A DNA stretch of 27,095 nucleotides from a virus. Position numbers and translations under genes: made by a program. Under the pieces are notes generated by a model. That model saw only the letters and a list, made by a program, of their open reading frames with translations, did no database searches and was not told the DNA's origin. This document shows, in pieces, positions 20,064 to 27,068 of this stretch. How positions within the stretch are numbered: the stretch's first letter is position 1; each line of letters begins with the position of its first letter. The stretch is taken from positions 1 through 27,095 of the IMG/VR virus record IMGVR_UViG_3300037517_003563; one strand, written 5' to 3'.

Positions 20064-20318
20064 ATGATCACACTTCCCACCATCCACAACAACGGCACCG
20101 GGCGGCAAATGCTGACCGAGGGCTACGACAATGCAGCAGACAAGCTCCAAGACTTTATCGAAGCCTGGGGCAAAGTGGAGTTCAACGCCCGCGATTACTA
20201 TGTGCAAGGTCCAGACGCATGGGTTAAGGCATTAGAGGAACGCGAGGCCATGAGCGCCAAGATCCGCGAGGTTCGCGACTACATCACCGAAATCCGCCAG
20301 CACCTCTACGACGCATGA
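20064..20318 (+). CDS. Small helical hypothetical protein
   Basis: 84 residues from ATG 20064, eight bases after the previous stop. Helical segments QMLTEGYDNAADKLQDFIEA and ALEEREAMSAKIREVRDYIT make it look like a small coiled-coil or helical-bundle protein, acidic overall. The TGA overlaps the next ATG. No family recognised. Confidence 0.65.
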   Translation: MITLPTIHNNGTGRQMLTEGYDNAADKLQDFIEAWGKVEFNARDYYVQGPDAWVKALEEREAMSAKIREVRDYITEIRQHLYDA

Positions 20319-20584
20319 CACCCACCCAATACAAAGCCGAGCGCACAAAGCGCGGGCTCTCGCAGGCCCAGCTTGCTGATGCTCTCCAAGTCTCCCGCCA
20401 GTGCATCAACCGGCGGGAGGCAGGGGATGCACGCTACCCGATCACACGGGAGGCCGAGCTTGCCATCTTGGGGTTGCCGACTGGCCTCAAGTTCATCCCC
20501 GTCCCCAAGGCTGACCCTCGGGCATTGGCGGCAGAGCGCGAAGTCCTCGCCCGACTGGCCAACCCACAGCTGAAGCGTAAGTAG
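20315..20584 (+). CDS. XRE-family helix-turn-helix regulator
   Basis: 89 residues. The HTH is textbook: TKRGLSQAQLADALQVSRQC, with recognition helix SRQCINRREAG. A basic Pro-rich C-terminal arm follows (LPTGLKFIPVPKADPRALAA). Small XRE proteins of this type may regulate their own operon or late genes. It is coupled to the gene before it by ATGA and lies just upstream of the portal gene and its shared leader element. Its targets are unknown. Confidence 0.85.
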   Translation: MTPTQYKAERTKRGLSQAQLADALQVSRQCINRREAGDARYPITREAELAILGLPTGLKFIPVPKADPRALAAEREVLARLANPQLKRK

Positions 20585-20589
20585 CCGTC

Positions 20590-20614
20590 AAAACCGGGGG
20601 TGCTCGCTCTTGCG
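20590..20614 (+). promoter_or_regulatory. Late-gene leader element, copy 2 (before portal)
   Basis: The sequence beginning AAAACCGGGGGTGC and ending CTTGCG matches the one before terL at 22 of 25 positions and starts 54 bases before the portal ATG, versus 56 for terL. Downstream, CGGTAACTGCGGG before the portal ATG also resembles CGGTGTTGCCGCG before terL. The equal spacing argues that the leaders are related as units. Confidence 0.55.
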
Positions 20615-20643
20615 TAGGCCGTGGCATCCTCGGTAACTGCGGG

Positions 20644-22764
20644 ATGCTCGTTACCCCGCCCGCTCCATCGAAAGCCGATAGCCTCCCTCTCAAGGCCCGC
20701 ATTGCCAGCAACACGCTACGCCGCAAGTCCAAGCGCAGCCCGCTGGAGGATGCTCTGAGCGCGGAGCAGGGCAAGCGAGCCGTCCAGATCGTCCAGTTCG
20801 CCCGGGAGCAATGGGCTAACTACAAGGCCAGTCTCTCCGCATGGCGCGAAAACCGACGCAAGTATGAGCAAGAGGCTGCCGATGTGTTCAAGCACCGCGA
20901 GTTGCCCGAGTTCGACGAAGAGGGCAAGCCGAGGGTGTTCGTCCTCAAGAATGATTCCCTAAACGTCGTTGGTGCGCTCGCTGAGTTTGCATCAGCGCAG
21001 GCCGAGCAAGATCTTTTCGGCGGGGAGCCATGGTTTGCCGCTGTGCCTGTGGGTCCGAGTGATCCGGCTCTCGCAGATGTCATGCAAAAGCACCTCCAGT
21101 GGCTCCACCGAGATGGACGACTGGTCGCGACCTACTGTCAAGGCGTCACGCGCTCGACCTGTCTCGGGGAATCGTTCACCGCGACGACCTACGAGATCGA
21201 GATGGACTCGTATGAGGCCGAGGTCGATGCGCTCCACCTCAATGGCAAGCCGCTGTTGATCGATGGCGCACTGGTCCGCACGACCGAGGAGGCTGAAGCC
21301 TACGTTGCTGCCGGAAGGCTCACCCTGCCAGCCAACGCCACGCTCGAATGGGGTGTAGCCTACGAGTCCCGCGATGAGATCCGCAGCCAAGGCACGGTCA
21401 CAACGGTGCTGCAATACACCAACGTCGCGTTTCGCGAGGATGCGCCCGAACTGCTCCTCAAGCACACCAACTTCTATCATGAGGTCGAAATGCCAGTGCT
21501 CGAAGCCATGAGGCGCTACAAGCTGAACAAGGCCGATGCACTCAAGCTCGCAGGCATTGCCGAGGTTCGCACGACCGTGAAGGATGAGCATGAAGAGACG
21601 CCCGCCAAGCCGGACAGCCAGCACGACGCACTGGACGAGGTGCAATACATCGGCACCGATGAAGAGCGGCTCCTCAATAGCCGAGTGCGGCTGATTGTGG
21701 GCTACCTGCGCATCGATCCGTTTGGCACAGGCAAATCGTCCGACATCTGCATTGTCATGACGCCAGACGATGGCGACGACCGGCTTTGGTATGCGAATTA
21801 CCTCGCCAACCTCTCCCCAGGTGGGAAGCTGCCCGTGGAGTGCCATCGGTGGGAAGCGGTGCCGGATCGGTTGTATGGTCGCGGGTTTTTTGCCAAGTAC
21901 AGCCACGTTCAGAAGCAGGTTGACGACCTTTGGAACCAGATCGCCTACCGCAACGCCATGCACGCCAATCCGGTGACAGGCTACGACGCCAAGCAACTCC
22001 AGAACGAGGAGGACGAGACAGACGCCAAGCTCGCGCCGGGGATGACCAAGAACCTCAAGCCAAACGCCAAGATCAGCGATGTGTACCAGTTCCTCGCCAT
22101 GCCCGACCTCGACGACAGGTCGATGGAGCTAATGAACATCGGCATCCAGATGGTGCAGCTGCGCAGTGGCATCACCAGCGCCTCGCAGGGGGACATGTCC
22201 AGCGTTCCAGAAAACAACACGGCCACGGGCATCCGCCAGCTGATGTCACGGGCCGCTGTGCTGCTCAAGAAGCCGGTGCGTGGACTCCGCAGATCGTTCT
22301 CCCGTGACTTCGCCTTCAACACGAAGCTGACCTATGCCAACTTCAACCGTGACGAGGCGTTTCAATGGGGTGAGGGCGAGAATACCGAACTTCTGACCCT
22401 CGAAGGCGACAAAGTGAAGAATCTGGATATCGATGTGCGGATGCTGCTCACCCAAGAGCAGAACCAGACCAAGCTGGAGAGCGCCCAAATCGCCATGAGC
22501 GCGATGCAGCAGTATCTTGCGGCACTGGAGCCGGACAAAGCGAGCCTTCGCCCTCTCGTCCTTCAGATCATCAAGGCGCTGGAGTTCGACCAAGCGGATG
22601 AAATCGTGCGCCAACCCGTCCTAAACCTCGAAAGCATGATGCAAATGCTACCCCCCGAGGAGCAAAACCGGGTAATGATGCTCTTGCAGTCTCAGCAAAT
22701 GGCCCAAACATTGCCGCCGTCAGTCAATCCCACACCTCAAACACAAGCCCCTGTTATCCCATGA
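20644..22764 (+). CDS. Portal protein
   Basis: 706 residues, large as in podovirus-type portals. The middle contains the pattern YGRGFFAKYSHVQKQVDDLW, then IAYRNAMHANPV, characteristic of P22-like and other short-tailed phage portals, followed by helical crown regions (IRQLMSRAAVLLKKPVRGLR, then FNTKLTYANFNRDEAFQWG) and a Gln/Met/Pro-rich tail that is probably disordered. The portal ring is the DNA entry and exit channel; TerL docks on it. The ATG follows the shared leader, with no Shine-Dalgarno. The stop overlaps the next ATG (ATGA at 22761-22764). A long leftward frame inside is a shadow. Confidence 0.85.
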   Translation: MLVTPPAPSKADSLPLKARIASNTLRRKSKRSPLEDALSAEQGKRAVQIVQFAREQWANYKASLSAWRENRRKYEQEAADVFKHRELPEFDEEGKPRVFVLKNDSLNVVGALAEFASAQAEQDLFGGEPWFAAVPVGPSDPALADVMQKHLQWLHRDGRLVATYCQGVTRSTCLGESFTATTYEIEMDSYEAEVDALHLNGKPLLIDGALVRTTEEAEAYVAAGRLTLPANATLEWGVAYESRDEIRSQGTVTTVLQYTNVAFREDAPELLLKHTNFYHEVEMPVLEAMRRYKLNKADALKLAGIAEVRTTVKDEHEETPAKPDSQHDALDEVQYIGTDEERLLNSRVRLIVGYLRIDPFGTGKSSDICIVMTPDDGDDRLWYANYLANLSPGGKLPVECHRWEAVPDRLYGRGFFAKYSHVQKQVDDLWNQIAYRNAMHANPVTGYDAKQLQNEEDETDAKLAPGMTKNLKPNAKISDVYQFLAMPDLDDRSMELMNIGIQMVQLRSGITSASQGDMSSVPENNTATGIRQLMSRAAVLLKKPVRGLRRSFSRDFAFNTKLTYANFNRDEAFQWGEGENTELLTLEGDKVKNLDIDVRMLLTQEQNQTKLESAQIAMSAMQQYLAALEPDKASLRPLVLQIIKALEFDQADEIVRQPVLNLESMMQMLPPEEQNRVMMLLQSQQMAQTLPPSVNPTPQTQAPVIP

Positions 22765-23330
22765 AATATTATTCCATCCTACTCGTCATCGCCTCTCTCT
22801 TCACGGCCTCGCTAGCCTCTGCGCAGGTTCAGACTCTGGATCGAGCCTCTCAGAATCTCGTTGCGGGCTCTGATAATCTCAATGTCCCGGCTTTGCCAAG
22901 CCTGTCCGTGTTTTCGCATGGTCTGCTTGACTTGAACAACAAGGTTCTCATTTCAGCATGGGGCGGAAAGTTGACCGCTCCGGCAAGCACCGTCACCACC
23001 GGCGTAACGAGCATCGGCGTTCAGAGTCGCGCAGTCATCACCAGCGCGGCGACCATTGCGCTTGTGCCTACAGCTTGGAACTCGGCTTACTCACTGACTC
23101 CGGCGCACACGGCGACCATCAATCTGACGAAGACCAATTGCGTGATCGGCAGACAGTATCACTTCATCATTACTACCTCGGGGACGACCAGCTACACGCT
23201 GACCTTTGGGACCAACTTCAAGAGCACGGGCACGCTGGCCACAGGGACCACAACCGCAAAGGTCTTCGTCATTACGTTTGTGTACGACGGCACCAATTTA
23301 AACGAGGTAAGTCGGACGGCTGCCATGTAG
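22761..23330 (+). CDS. Virion-like protein with a Sec signal peptide
   Basis: 189 residues. Residues 1-22 form a signal peptide (MKYYSILLVIASLFTASLAS) with a likely signal peptidase I site after ASA before QVQ. The rest is Thr/Ser/Ala rich and beta-rich and ends TFVYDGTNLNEVSRTAAM, an ending frequent in phage fibre or decoration domains (YDGTNWNEVSR). Such domains are normally assembled in the cytoplasm, so export is odd. It is directly coupled to the portal gene by ATGA. It may be a periplasm- or surface-exposed phage protein, or a virion protein with a hydrophobic anchor. Role unknown. Confidence 0.7.
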   Translation: MKYYSILLVIASLFTASLASAQVQTLDRASQNLVAGSDNLNVPALPSLSVFSHGLLDLNNKVLISAWGGKLTAPASTVTTGVTSIGVQSRAVITSAATIALVPTAWNSAYSLTPAHTATINLTKTNCVIGRQYHFIITTSGTTSYTLTFGTNFKSTGTLATGTTTAKVFVITFVYDGTNLNEVSRTAAM

Positions 23331-23364
23331 GCGCCAAAGCGCGAAACCTTAATCCCTCCTCGCC

Positions 23365-23694
23365 ATGCCTTCTTCCAAGCCAGCCAAACCGACGTTTCAA
23401 AAGCTCGATGCGATGCGCCGAGATGAGGGTGATATTGAGCGGCTGATTGCCGCAGTGGGGCGGGCCATTGTGCCATCGTCCGATTTTCGGGCCGTGACGC
23501 CGAGCGATACCGCACCAATCGCAAAAGGGCCAGCTAAGGCGTTGTTTGTCGGGGGCGCAGGCAATGTGGTTGCGATCAATGAGTTTGGCGTCGCCATCAC
23601 GTTCACAGGAGTTCTCGCGGGTTCGATTTTGCCGATCCAGACAATCCGTGTCCACGCCACCGGCACCACTGCTACCAACATCGTCGCCCTGTAA
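23365..23694 (+). CDS. Small virion-type protein (structural family)
   Basis: 109 residues. An initial basic helical stretch (FQKLDAMRRDEGDIERLIAA) is followed by the pattern RAVTPSDTAPI, KALFVGGAGNVVAINEFG, then ITFTGVLAGSILPIQTIRV and ending TTATNIVAL. This pattern is widely seen in small phage structural proteins, often near head or tail genes and probably decoration or head-fibre proteins. It sits in a run of small beta-rich genes after the portal. Confidence 0.75.
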   Translation: MPSSKPAKPTFQKLDAMRRDEGDIERLIAAVGRAIVPSSDFRAVTPSDTAPIAKGPAKALFVGGAGNVVAINEFGVAITFTGVLAGSILPIQTIRVHATGTTATNIVAL

Positions 23695-23700
23695 CGACTC

Positions 23701-23841
23701 ATGCCCGCCCTCGGACTCGCATTCGGATTGGCCTTCCCTCGACCGAGTGGGAGTGCTGCTGCGTCTGGGGGCGGACCTTTTACGGCTGGTTTTTGGGACG
23801 ACACAACAACTTGGGACGACACAACAACTTGGAACGATTAA
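23701..23841 (+). CDS. 46-residue mini-protein with WDDTTT repeats
   Basis: A short gene from ATG 23701, six bases after the previous stop, ending three bases before the next ATG. Translation gives an Ala/Gly/Pro-rich start (MPALGLAFGLAFPRPSG), a Gly run and an end made of two copies of WDDTTT plus WND. The repeated unit is an 18-base tandem duplication (23793-23828). Gene spacing and frame argue it is translated. Similar mini-proteins in phage structural operons have no set function; the repeated Trp-Asp motif may be an adhesive or docking tail. Confidence 0.6.
   Translation: MPALGLAFGLAFPRPSGSAAASGGGPFTAGFWDDTTTWDDTTTWND
23793..23836. repeat. 18-base tandem repeat encoding WDDTTT
   Basis: Two identical 18-base units of the form TTGGGACGACACAACAAC (23793-23810 and 23811-23828) are followed by a partial, altered copy TTGGAACG. 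The in-frame unit length of 18 lets copy number vary without a frameshift. Confidence 0.75.
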
Positions 23842-23844
23842 TTT

Positions 23845-24639
23845 ATGCCACTCTCGACTATCAACAATGGCGCATCTTCGGCTACGGCACGGGCTGCGAT
23901 CAACGCGGCAATCAATGAAATCAACAATAGGACTCCATTGGTGCGAGGCAGTGGAGTGCTTCAAGGCTACACGGTCCCGGCAACCAGCGCCACCTCTCCT
24001 CCTGCATTGCAATATTCGTTCAGTTATGGCGCTCCCGTAAACGGATATATCGCATTCATTCTCGACGGTACGACAGTTACCATTTATGTGGAAGACAGTG
24101 ATCCTTCCGCAGCGTATTGGGTGGACACTAGTGCCGCTAGCACCGCAGCCGAAATCGCTACTTTGTTTAGCAATTACATTAACGCCAACTTTTCGGTAAC
24201 TGCGGCGGTCGATGTCGACGTTGTTACCATTACCAACGCAAACACGGGTTCTGGGGCAATCTTAACTCACTCCGCAAACACCACGAACACAATGACGTAC
24301 TTCGGCGGAGGAGGCACGGGGACCAATGCCGTATCAGGCTCGGGCAGCGTTGAAGAGGTGACGCTGATTGCGCAGAGCGGCACCAAAACCATCAAGCCTG
24401 TAAAAATCATCGCGCTAGGAGGAGGAGTTAATGTTGCGGTAGAAATCGCGCTAAAAGTAGGATCGACTTACTACCCTGTTGTAACCAACCTTGCCTCTGG
24501 ATACGGTATAGGCGAACCCTTACCAACTCATGCTGAATGGGTATCAGGTCGCGCATCTGCTGCTTTGGTAGCACGGATGGTCGGAACGGTGCCGAATGGA
24601 GGCTCTCAACGAATCCTCGCCATCGTTGAACAGATATGA
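23845..24639 (+). CDS. Beta-rich virion-like protein (fibre or decoration)
   Basis: 264 residues. The N-terminus PLSTINNGASSATARAAINA, then INEINNRTPLVRG, resembles the short helical attachment segment common in phage tail-fibre and decoration proteins. The rest is rich in Gly, Thr, Ser and Ala with repeated beta strands (TVTIYVEDSDPSAAYWV, TAAVDVDVVTITNANTG, VEIALKVGSTYYPVVTNL), typical of trimeric or Ig-like virion proteins. No signal peptide. The TGA overlaps the next ATG. It could bind the host surface, but that is only inferred from the type. Confidence 0.7.
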   Translation: MPLSTINNGASSATARAAINAAINEINNRTPLVRGSGVLQGYTVPATSATSPPALQYSFSYGAPVNGYIAFILDGTTVTIYVEDSDPSAAYWVDTSAASTAAEIATLFSNYINANFSVTAAVDVDVVTITNANTGSGAILTHSANTTNTMTYFGGGGTGTNAVSGSGSVEEVTLIAQSGTKTIKPVKIIALGGGVNVAVEIALKVGSTYYPVVTNLASGYGIGEPLPTHAEWVSGRASAALVARMVGTVPNGGSQRILAIVEQI

Positions 24640-24812
24640 AAACGCTGTTGAGAATCCAGTTTGGTTTGCTGGTGCTTGTGCTGGTGCTCGCGGGTGCGCT
24701 CACCTCATGCAGTCTGCTCATTGGTCTGCGCCAGACCAACCCCAACGGCCATGTTCCAAACATCGTCGAAAAATGGTGGATGGAACAACAAGCTGACAAC
24801 AACTCACGCTGA
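24636..24812 (+). CDS. Small lipoprotein (candidate outer-membrane spanin subunit)
   Basis: 58 residues from ATG 24636 (ATGA overlap with the previous stop). A signal sequence (KTLLRIQFGLLVLVLVLAGA) ends in a lipobox LTSC, so Cys25 would be lipid-modified. The mature part is about 33 residues, polar, ending VEKWWMEQQADNNSR. Small lipoproteins next to lysis genes of Gram-negative phages are often the outer-membrane partner (Rz1-like) of an inner-membrane spanin; the membrane protein at 25222-25629 could be its mate. Direct similarity to Rz1 is not visible, so a lipoprotein with another envelope role is also possible. Confidence 0.65.
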   Translation: MKTLLRIQFGLLVLVLVLAGALTSCSLLIGLRQTNPNGHVPNIVEKWWMEQQADNNSR

Positions 24813-24818
24813 AACACT

Positions 24819-25121
24819 ATGGGTAAACCTCTCGACTCAATCCTTGCTGCTCCTCCGCTGACCAAGTTGCCGGGGATTCCTCGCGCACCTCAAGGTGGGC
24901 AAGATGCTATTGCCGAAGTCGCTGCGCTCGCTCGCCAGCAAGCCGCTGATTTGCCTGCTTCGGCTTCGCCGTTTGAGGTGGTGCAGGAAACTCCCAGAGG
25001 GTTTTCATTTTCGTTTTCACTGAACCCTACTGAGCGCACATTCGACTTTTCTTCGCCTCACGCACTTCGCACCCAGATCGAAAGCGTTGAGGGGCAAATC
25101 AAAGGCACGATCCACTTTTAG
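24819..25121 (+). CDS. Hypothetical protein between lipoprotein and membrane genes
   Basis: 100 residues. Start MGKPLDSILAAPPLTKLPGI, a helix (AIAEVAALARQQAADL), then two strands (GFSFSFSLNPTERTFDFSS) and an end ALRTQIESVEGQIKGTIHF. The spacing from the lipoprotein gene is six bases, and the gene ends before a tiny membrane protein. No family recognised and no membrane segment. Its place in the lysis cluster is the only hint of function. Confidence 0.65.
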   Translation: MGKPLDSILAAPPLTKLPGIPRAPQGGQDAIAEVAALARQQAADLPASASPFEVVQETPRGFSFSFSLNPTERTFDFSSPHALRTQIESVEGQIKGTIHF

Positions 25122-25123
25122 CC

Positions 25124-25225
25124 ATGAATGTGCTTCTCCATTTTGCGCTGGTCATAGCCGTTGGGCTGTTTTTTTCAGTGGCATTGAATTGGATGGCCAA
25201 AACCTCTCAAAAACTACCCAAATGA
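25124..25225 (+). CDS. 33-residue single-pass membrane protein
   Basis: From ATG 25124, two bases after the previous stop, the frame encodes a mini-protein with one transmembrane segment (LHFALVIAVGLFFSVALNW) and a short basic tail (MAKTSQKLPK). Its TGA overlaps the ATG at 25222. Tight packing with both neighbours argues it is real. Tiny one-pass proteins in lysis cassettes can be pinholins or antiholins; this assignment is inferred only. Confidence 0.6.
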   Translation: MNVLLHFALVIAVGLFFSVALNWMAKTSQKLPK

Positions 25226-25629
25226 TGACGACCCCTCACGCCATTGACACCATCACCGGCTCAATCTCTGCACTGATCGTTGGAGCGCCCGCCATCATCC
25301 ACGCCGTCATTGCAGAGATCGGCATCCCTACGCCCGAGTGGGTCGGCTCACTGACTCAAGTCAGCGCGTTCGGGCTTGTCGCATGGATTGTGTTCTTCAT
25401 GTTCACGAAATGGCTACCCAGCCTCCAGGCAGCGGCAGCGGAACAACTGAAAGAGCAGCGGGAAGCCCACACCGTCGCCTTGCAGGCCATTGCGGATGCT
25501 CACCGACAAGCGGTGACGGTCTTAACCGCTCAGTTTGGCGACAGTCTCCAAACGCAACGCCGCGACCTACTCAATATCGTTGAGGCCCGCAATGAAACCG
25601 ACAGCCTGAAAAGCGCCCCATCCCGATGA
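25222..25629 (+). CDS. Holin or spanin-like membrane protein with coiled coil
   Basis: 135 residues from ATG 25222 (overlap with the tiny membrane gene). A first hydrophobic stretch (SISALIVGAPAIIHAVIAEI) and a second, clearer transmembrane segment (VSAFGLVAWIVFFMFTKWL, about 48-67) precede a long helical, charged region (LQAAAAEQLKEQREAHTVAL, then AQFGDSLQTQRRDLLNIV). Two transmembrane segments plus coiled coil fit either a holin or an inner-membrane spanin. The TGA overlaps the next ATG. It is part of the run leading to the endolysin. Confidence 0.65.
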   Translation: MMTTPHAIDTITGSISALIVGAPAIIHAVIAEIGIPTPEWVGSLTQVSAFGLVAWIVFFMFTKWLPSLQAAAAEQLKEQREAHTVALQAIADAHRQAVTVLTAQFGDSLQTQRRDLLNIVEARNETDSLKSAPSR

Positions 25630-26000
25630 GCCGAGACGCACGCACCATCACCGAAACACGCGAGGCAGTCACGGCGCTGGTCCTCGCGTTCGACGCATGG
25701 GTGCGAATCAATGCAGACGGCAAGCGCACGGTCATGGAGTTAGTCACCCTGTTCTCGCTGGTGCCACCCGCGTGGGAAGCGTTGCAAAACGCTGACCAGA
25801 TCATGGCCGAGGTTAAAGACTTGGATGGGCTCGAAGCCGACGAGTTGATTGCCGCCGTCGCGACCAAGCTCAACCTGCATATTTCAACCCATGAGATGCG
25901 CCTCAAGATCGACAAGATTCTGATCGCCGCTCATGCCATAGCCGACGCCACCGCTCAATGGTTCGGCATCAATCCACCCCGAGCCGAAATAGTCCCATGA
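25626..26000 (+). CDS. Phage lysis-cluster hypothetical protein
   Basis: 124 residues, helical and acidic. The pattern INADGKRTVMELVTLFSLVP, then QIMAEVKDLDGLEADELIAA, recalls a small phage protein type often seen near holin and endolysin genes, of unknown function. There is no clear transmembrane segment. Overlapping ATGA junctions at both ends show coupling to the neighbouring genes. It could be a regulator or partner of the holin; this is not proven. Confidence 0.65.
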   Translation: MSRDARTITETREAVTALVLAFDAWVRINADGKRTVMELVTLFSLVPPAWEALQNADQIMAEVKDLDGLEADELIAAVATKLNLHISTHEMRLKIDKILIAAHAIADATAQWFGINPPRAEIVP

Positions 26001-26281
26001 ACCGATTCTTCTCACCCGTCCAAGCCTTCATCCAAGCGTCATTCCTCGCCCTAACCAAAGTCGATGGCAAACCCGGCCTGAGCGTCGATGACTTCAACGT
26101 CATCCTGACATGGGTGCGGACTGCATCCCGTGAGTTCACCGAGTCCAAATCAGGCCAGCAACGGGCCGAGTATGTGCGCGAGATGATCTTGCGCGTCTTT
26201 GGCACACGCGTTCCGAGTTGGACCGCTGACATCCTTGTTTATCTGGCCTACACGTTTGCCAAACGAAAGGGGTGGATTTGA
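25997..26281 (+). CDS. Small lysis-cluster protein, holin-like placement
   Basis: 94 residues from ATG 25997 (ATGA overlap). It begins MNRFFSPVQAFIQASFLALT and contains LSVDDFNVILTWVRTASREF, then VREMILRVFGTRVP and an end ADILVYLAYTFAKRKGWI that is hydrophobic with a basic tail. The hydrophobic parts are moderately amphipathic and could lie on or cross the membrane. Place just before the endolysin suits a holin-type role, but there is no clear transmembrane consensus. The endolysin GTG overlaps its end. Confidence 0.6.
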   Translation: MNRFFSPVQAFIQASFLALTKVDGKPGLSVDDFNVILTWVRTASREFTESKSGQQRAEYVREMILRVFGTRVPSWTADILVYLAYTFAKRKGWI

Positions 26282-26853
26282 ACACCAACGAGATCAAAGC
26301 GATGCAGGAGCGCATCGGGGTCACGGCTGATGGCTTTTGGGGTCCGCTCTCCATTGCGGCGTGCAAGCGGCATCTCCGCGCTTTGATGCCATCACCTAAC
26401 CCATGGCCAAAGCCTGACCGGGCCAGCGTGGAAGCGTTCTTTGGTCGTCCTGGCGATGAGAGTAATCTGGTGCCGTTTGAGTTCCCCTATCCAACCTACT
26501 ACGGCGGGAAGCAGGTAACGCGGGGAAGGTGCCACAAGAAAGTCAAAGACTCGCTCTTGCGGATCTTGCGTGACATCGGAGATCGCTACGGCCACGCCAA
26601 AGCCATCATGGAAGAAGCCGAGGACTACGGCGGAATTTTCAACTTCAGACAGAAGCGCGGGGGTGGCAGCTTGTCCCTTCATTCGTGGGGAATCGCTATC
26701 GACTTGGACGCCGATGACAACATGTTCCGTGATCACTGGCCGATGCGAGCCGACATGCCGTTGGAGATCATGGAGTGTTTTGCCCGCGAGGGCTGGCTCT
26801 CGGCTGGCGCTTTCTGGGGCTACGATGCCATGCATCACCAGAGCACGCAGTAG
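26272..26853 (+). CDS. Endolysin: peptidoglycan-binding domain plus M15 peptidase
   Basis: 193 residues from GTG 26272, just after an AAAGG ribosome binding site within the previous gene. Residues 1-40 are a peptidoglycan-binding fold (IKAMQERIGVTADGFWGPLS, as in PG_binding_1). Residues about 85-193 are an M15-type D-Ala-D-Ala/L-Ala-D-Glu peptidase: SLSLHSWGIAIDLDADDN contains the zinc His and Asp (H-x-x-G-x-A-x-D), and WGYDAMHHQ gives the last zinc His, where family members usually have MHFQ or MHYQ. The enzyme cuts peptide bridges in the cell wall to release virions. No signal peptide, so it depends on a holin. Confidence 0.9.
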   Translation: MDLNTNEIKAMQERIGVTADGFWGPLSIAACKRHLRALMPSPNPWPKPDRASVEAFFGRPGDESNLVPFEFPYPTYYGGKQVTRGRCHKKVKDSLLRILRDIGDRYGHAKAIMEEAEDYGGIFNFRQKRGGGSLSLHSWGIAIDLDADDNMFRDHWPMRADMPLEIMECFAREGWLSAGAFWGYDAMHHQSTQ

Positions 26854-26991
26854 GCTGGAAGGTTGCCCGCGCCAAGGATTCCAAGCAGGCGGGCGGCTAC
26901 TCAATCAGGGGATGTCATGAGGCACCCTCGGTTTTGACTCTCTTGGCTTATCAAGAGGGCATACTATGCCATCGCATACGCGAGACAACCG

Positions 26992-27003
26992 AAAACCGGG
27001 GGT
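26992..27003 (+). promoter_or_regulatory. Late-gene leader element, copy 3 (right edge)
   Basis: AAAACCGGGGGT is identical to the start of the elements at 13545 and 20590; beyond these 12 bases the similarity is lost. Here CCGGG (26996-27000) can pair with CCCGG (27017-27021). It lies 77 bases before an ATG whose frame is open to the window edge. Confidence 0.45.
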
Positions 27004-27068
27004 CTAAGTGGCAAAACCCGGCTTGACCGCTATTGCGACGCCAAAGCAAGCCTGAACCGTGCGGGTCT

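Noticed and set aside
20992-21996. A leftward open frame of 334 codons inside the portal gene
   Set aside because: Antisense shadow of a high-GC gene; no domain pattern, no coupling, and the portal reading on the other strand is convincing.
26864-26895. GCCCGC and GCGGGC inverted repeat after the endolysin gene as a terminator
   Set aside because: Only six base pairs with a long loop, and no T run follows.
26940-26957. CTCTTG-GCTTAT-CAAGAG hairpin at the right edge as a terminator
   Set aside because: Short stem and no T tract after it on either strand.
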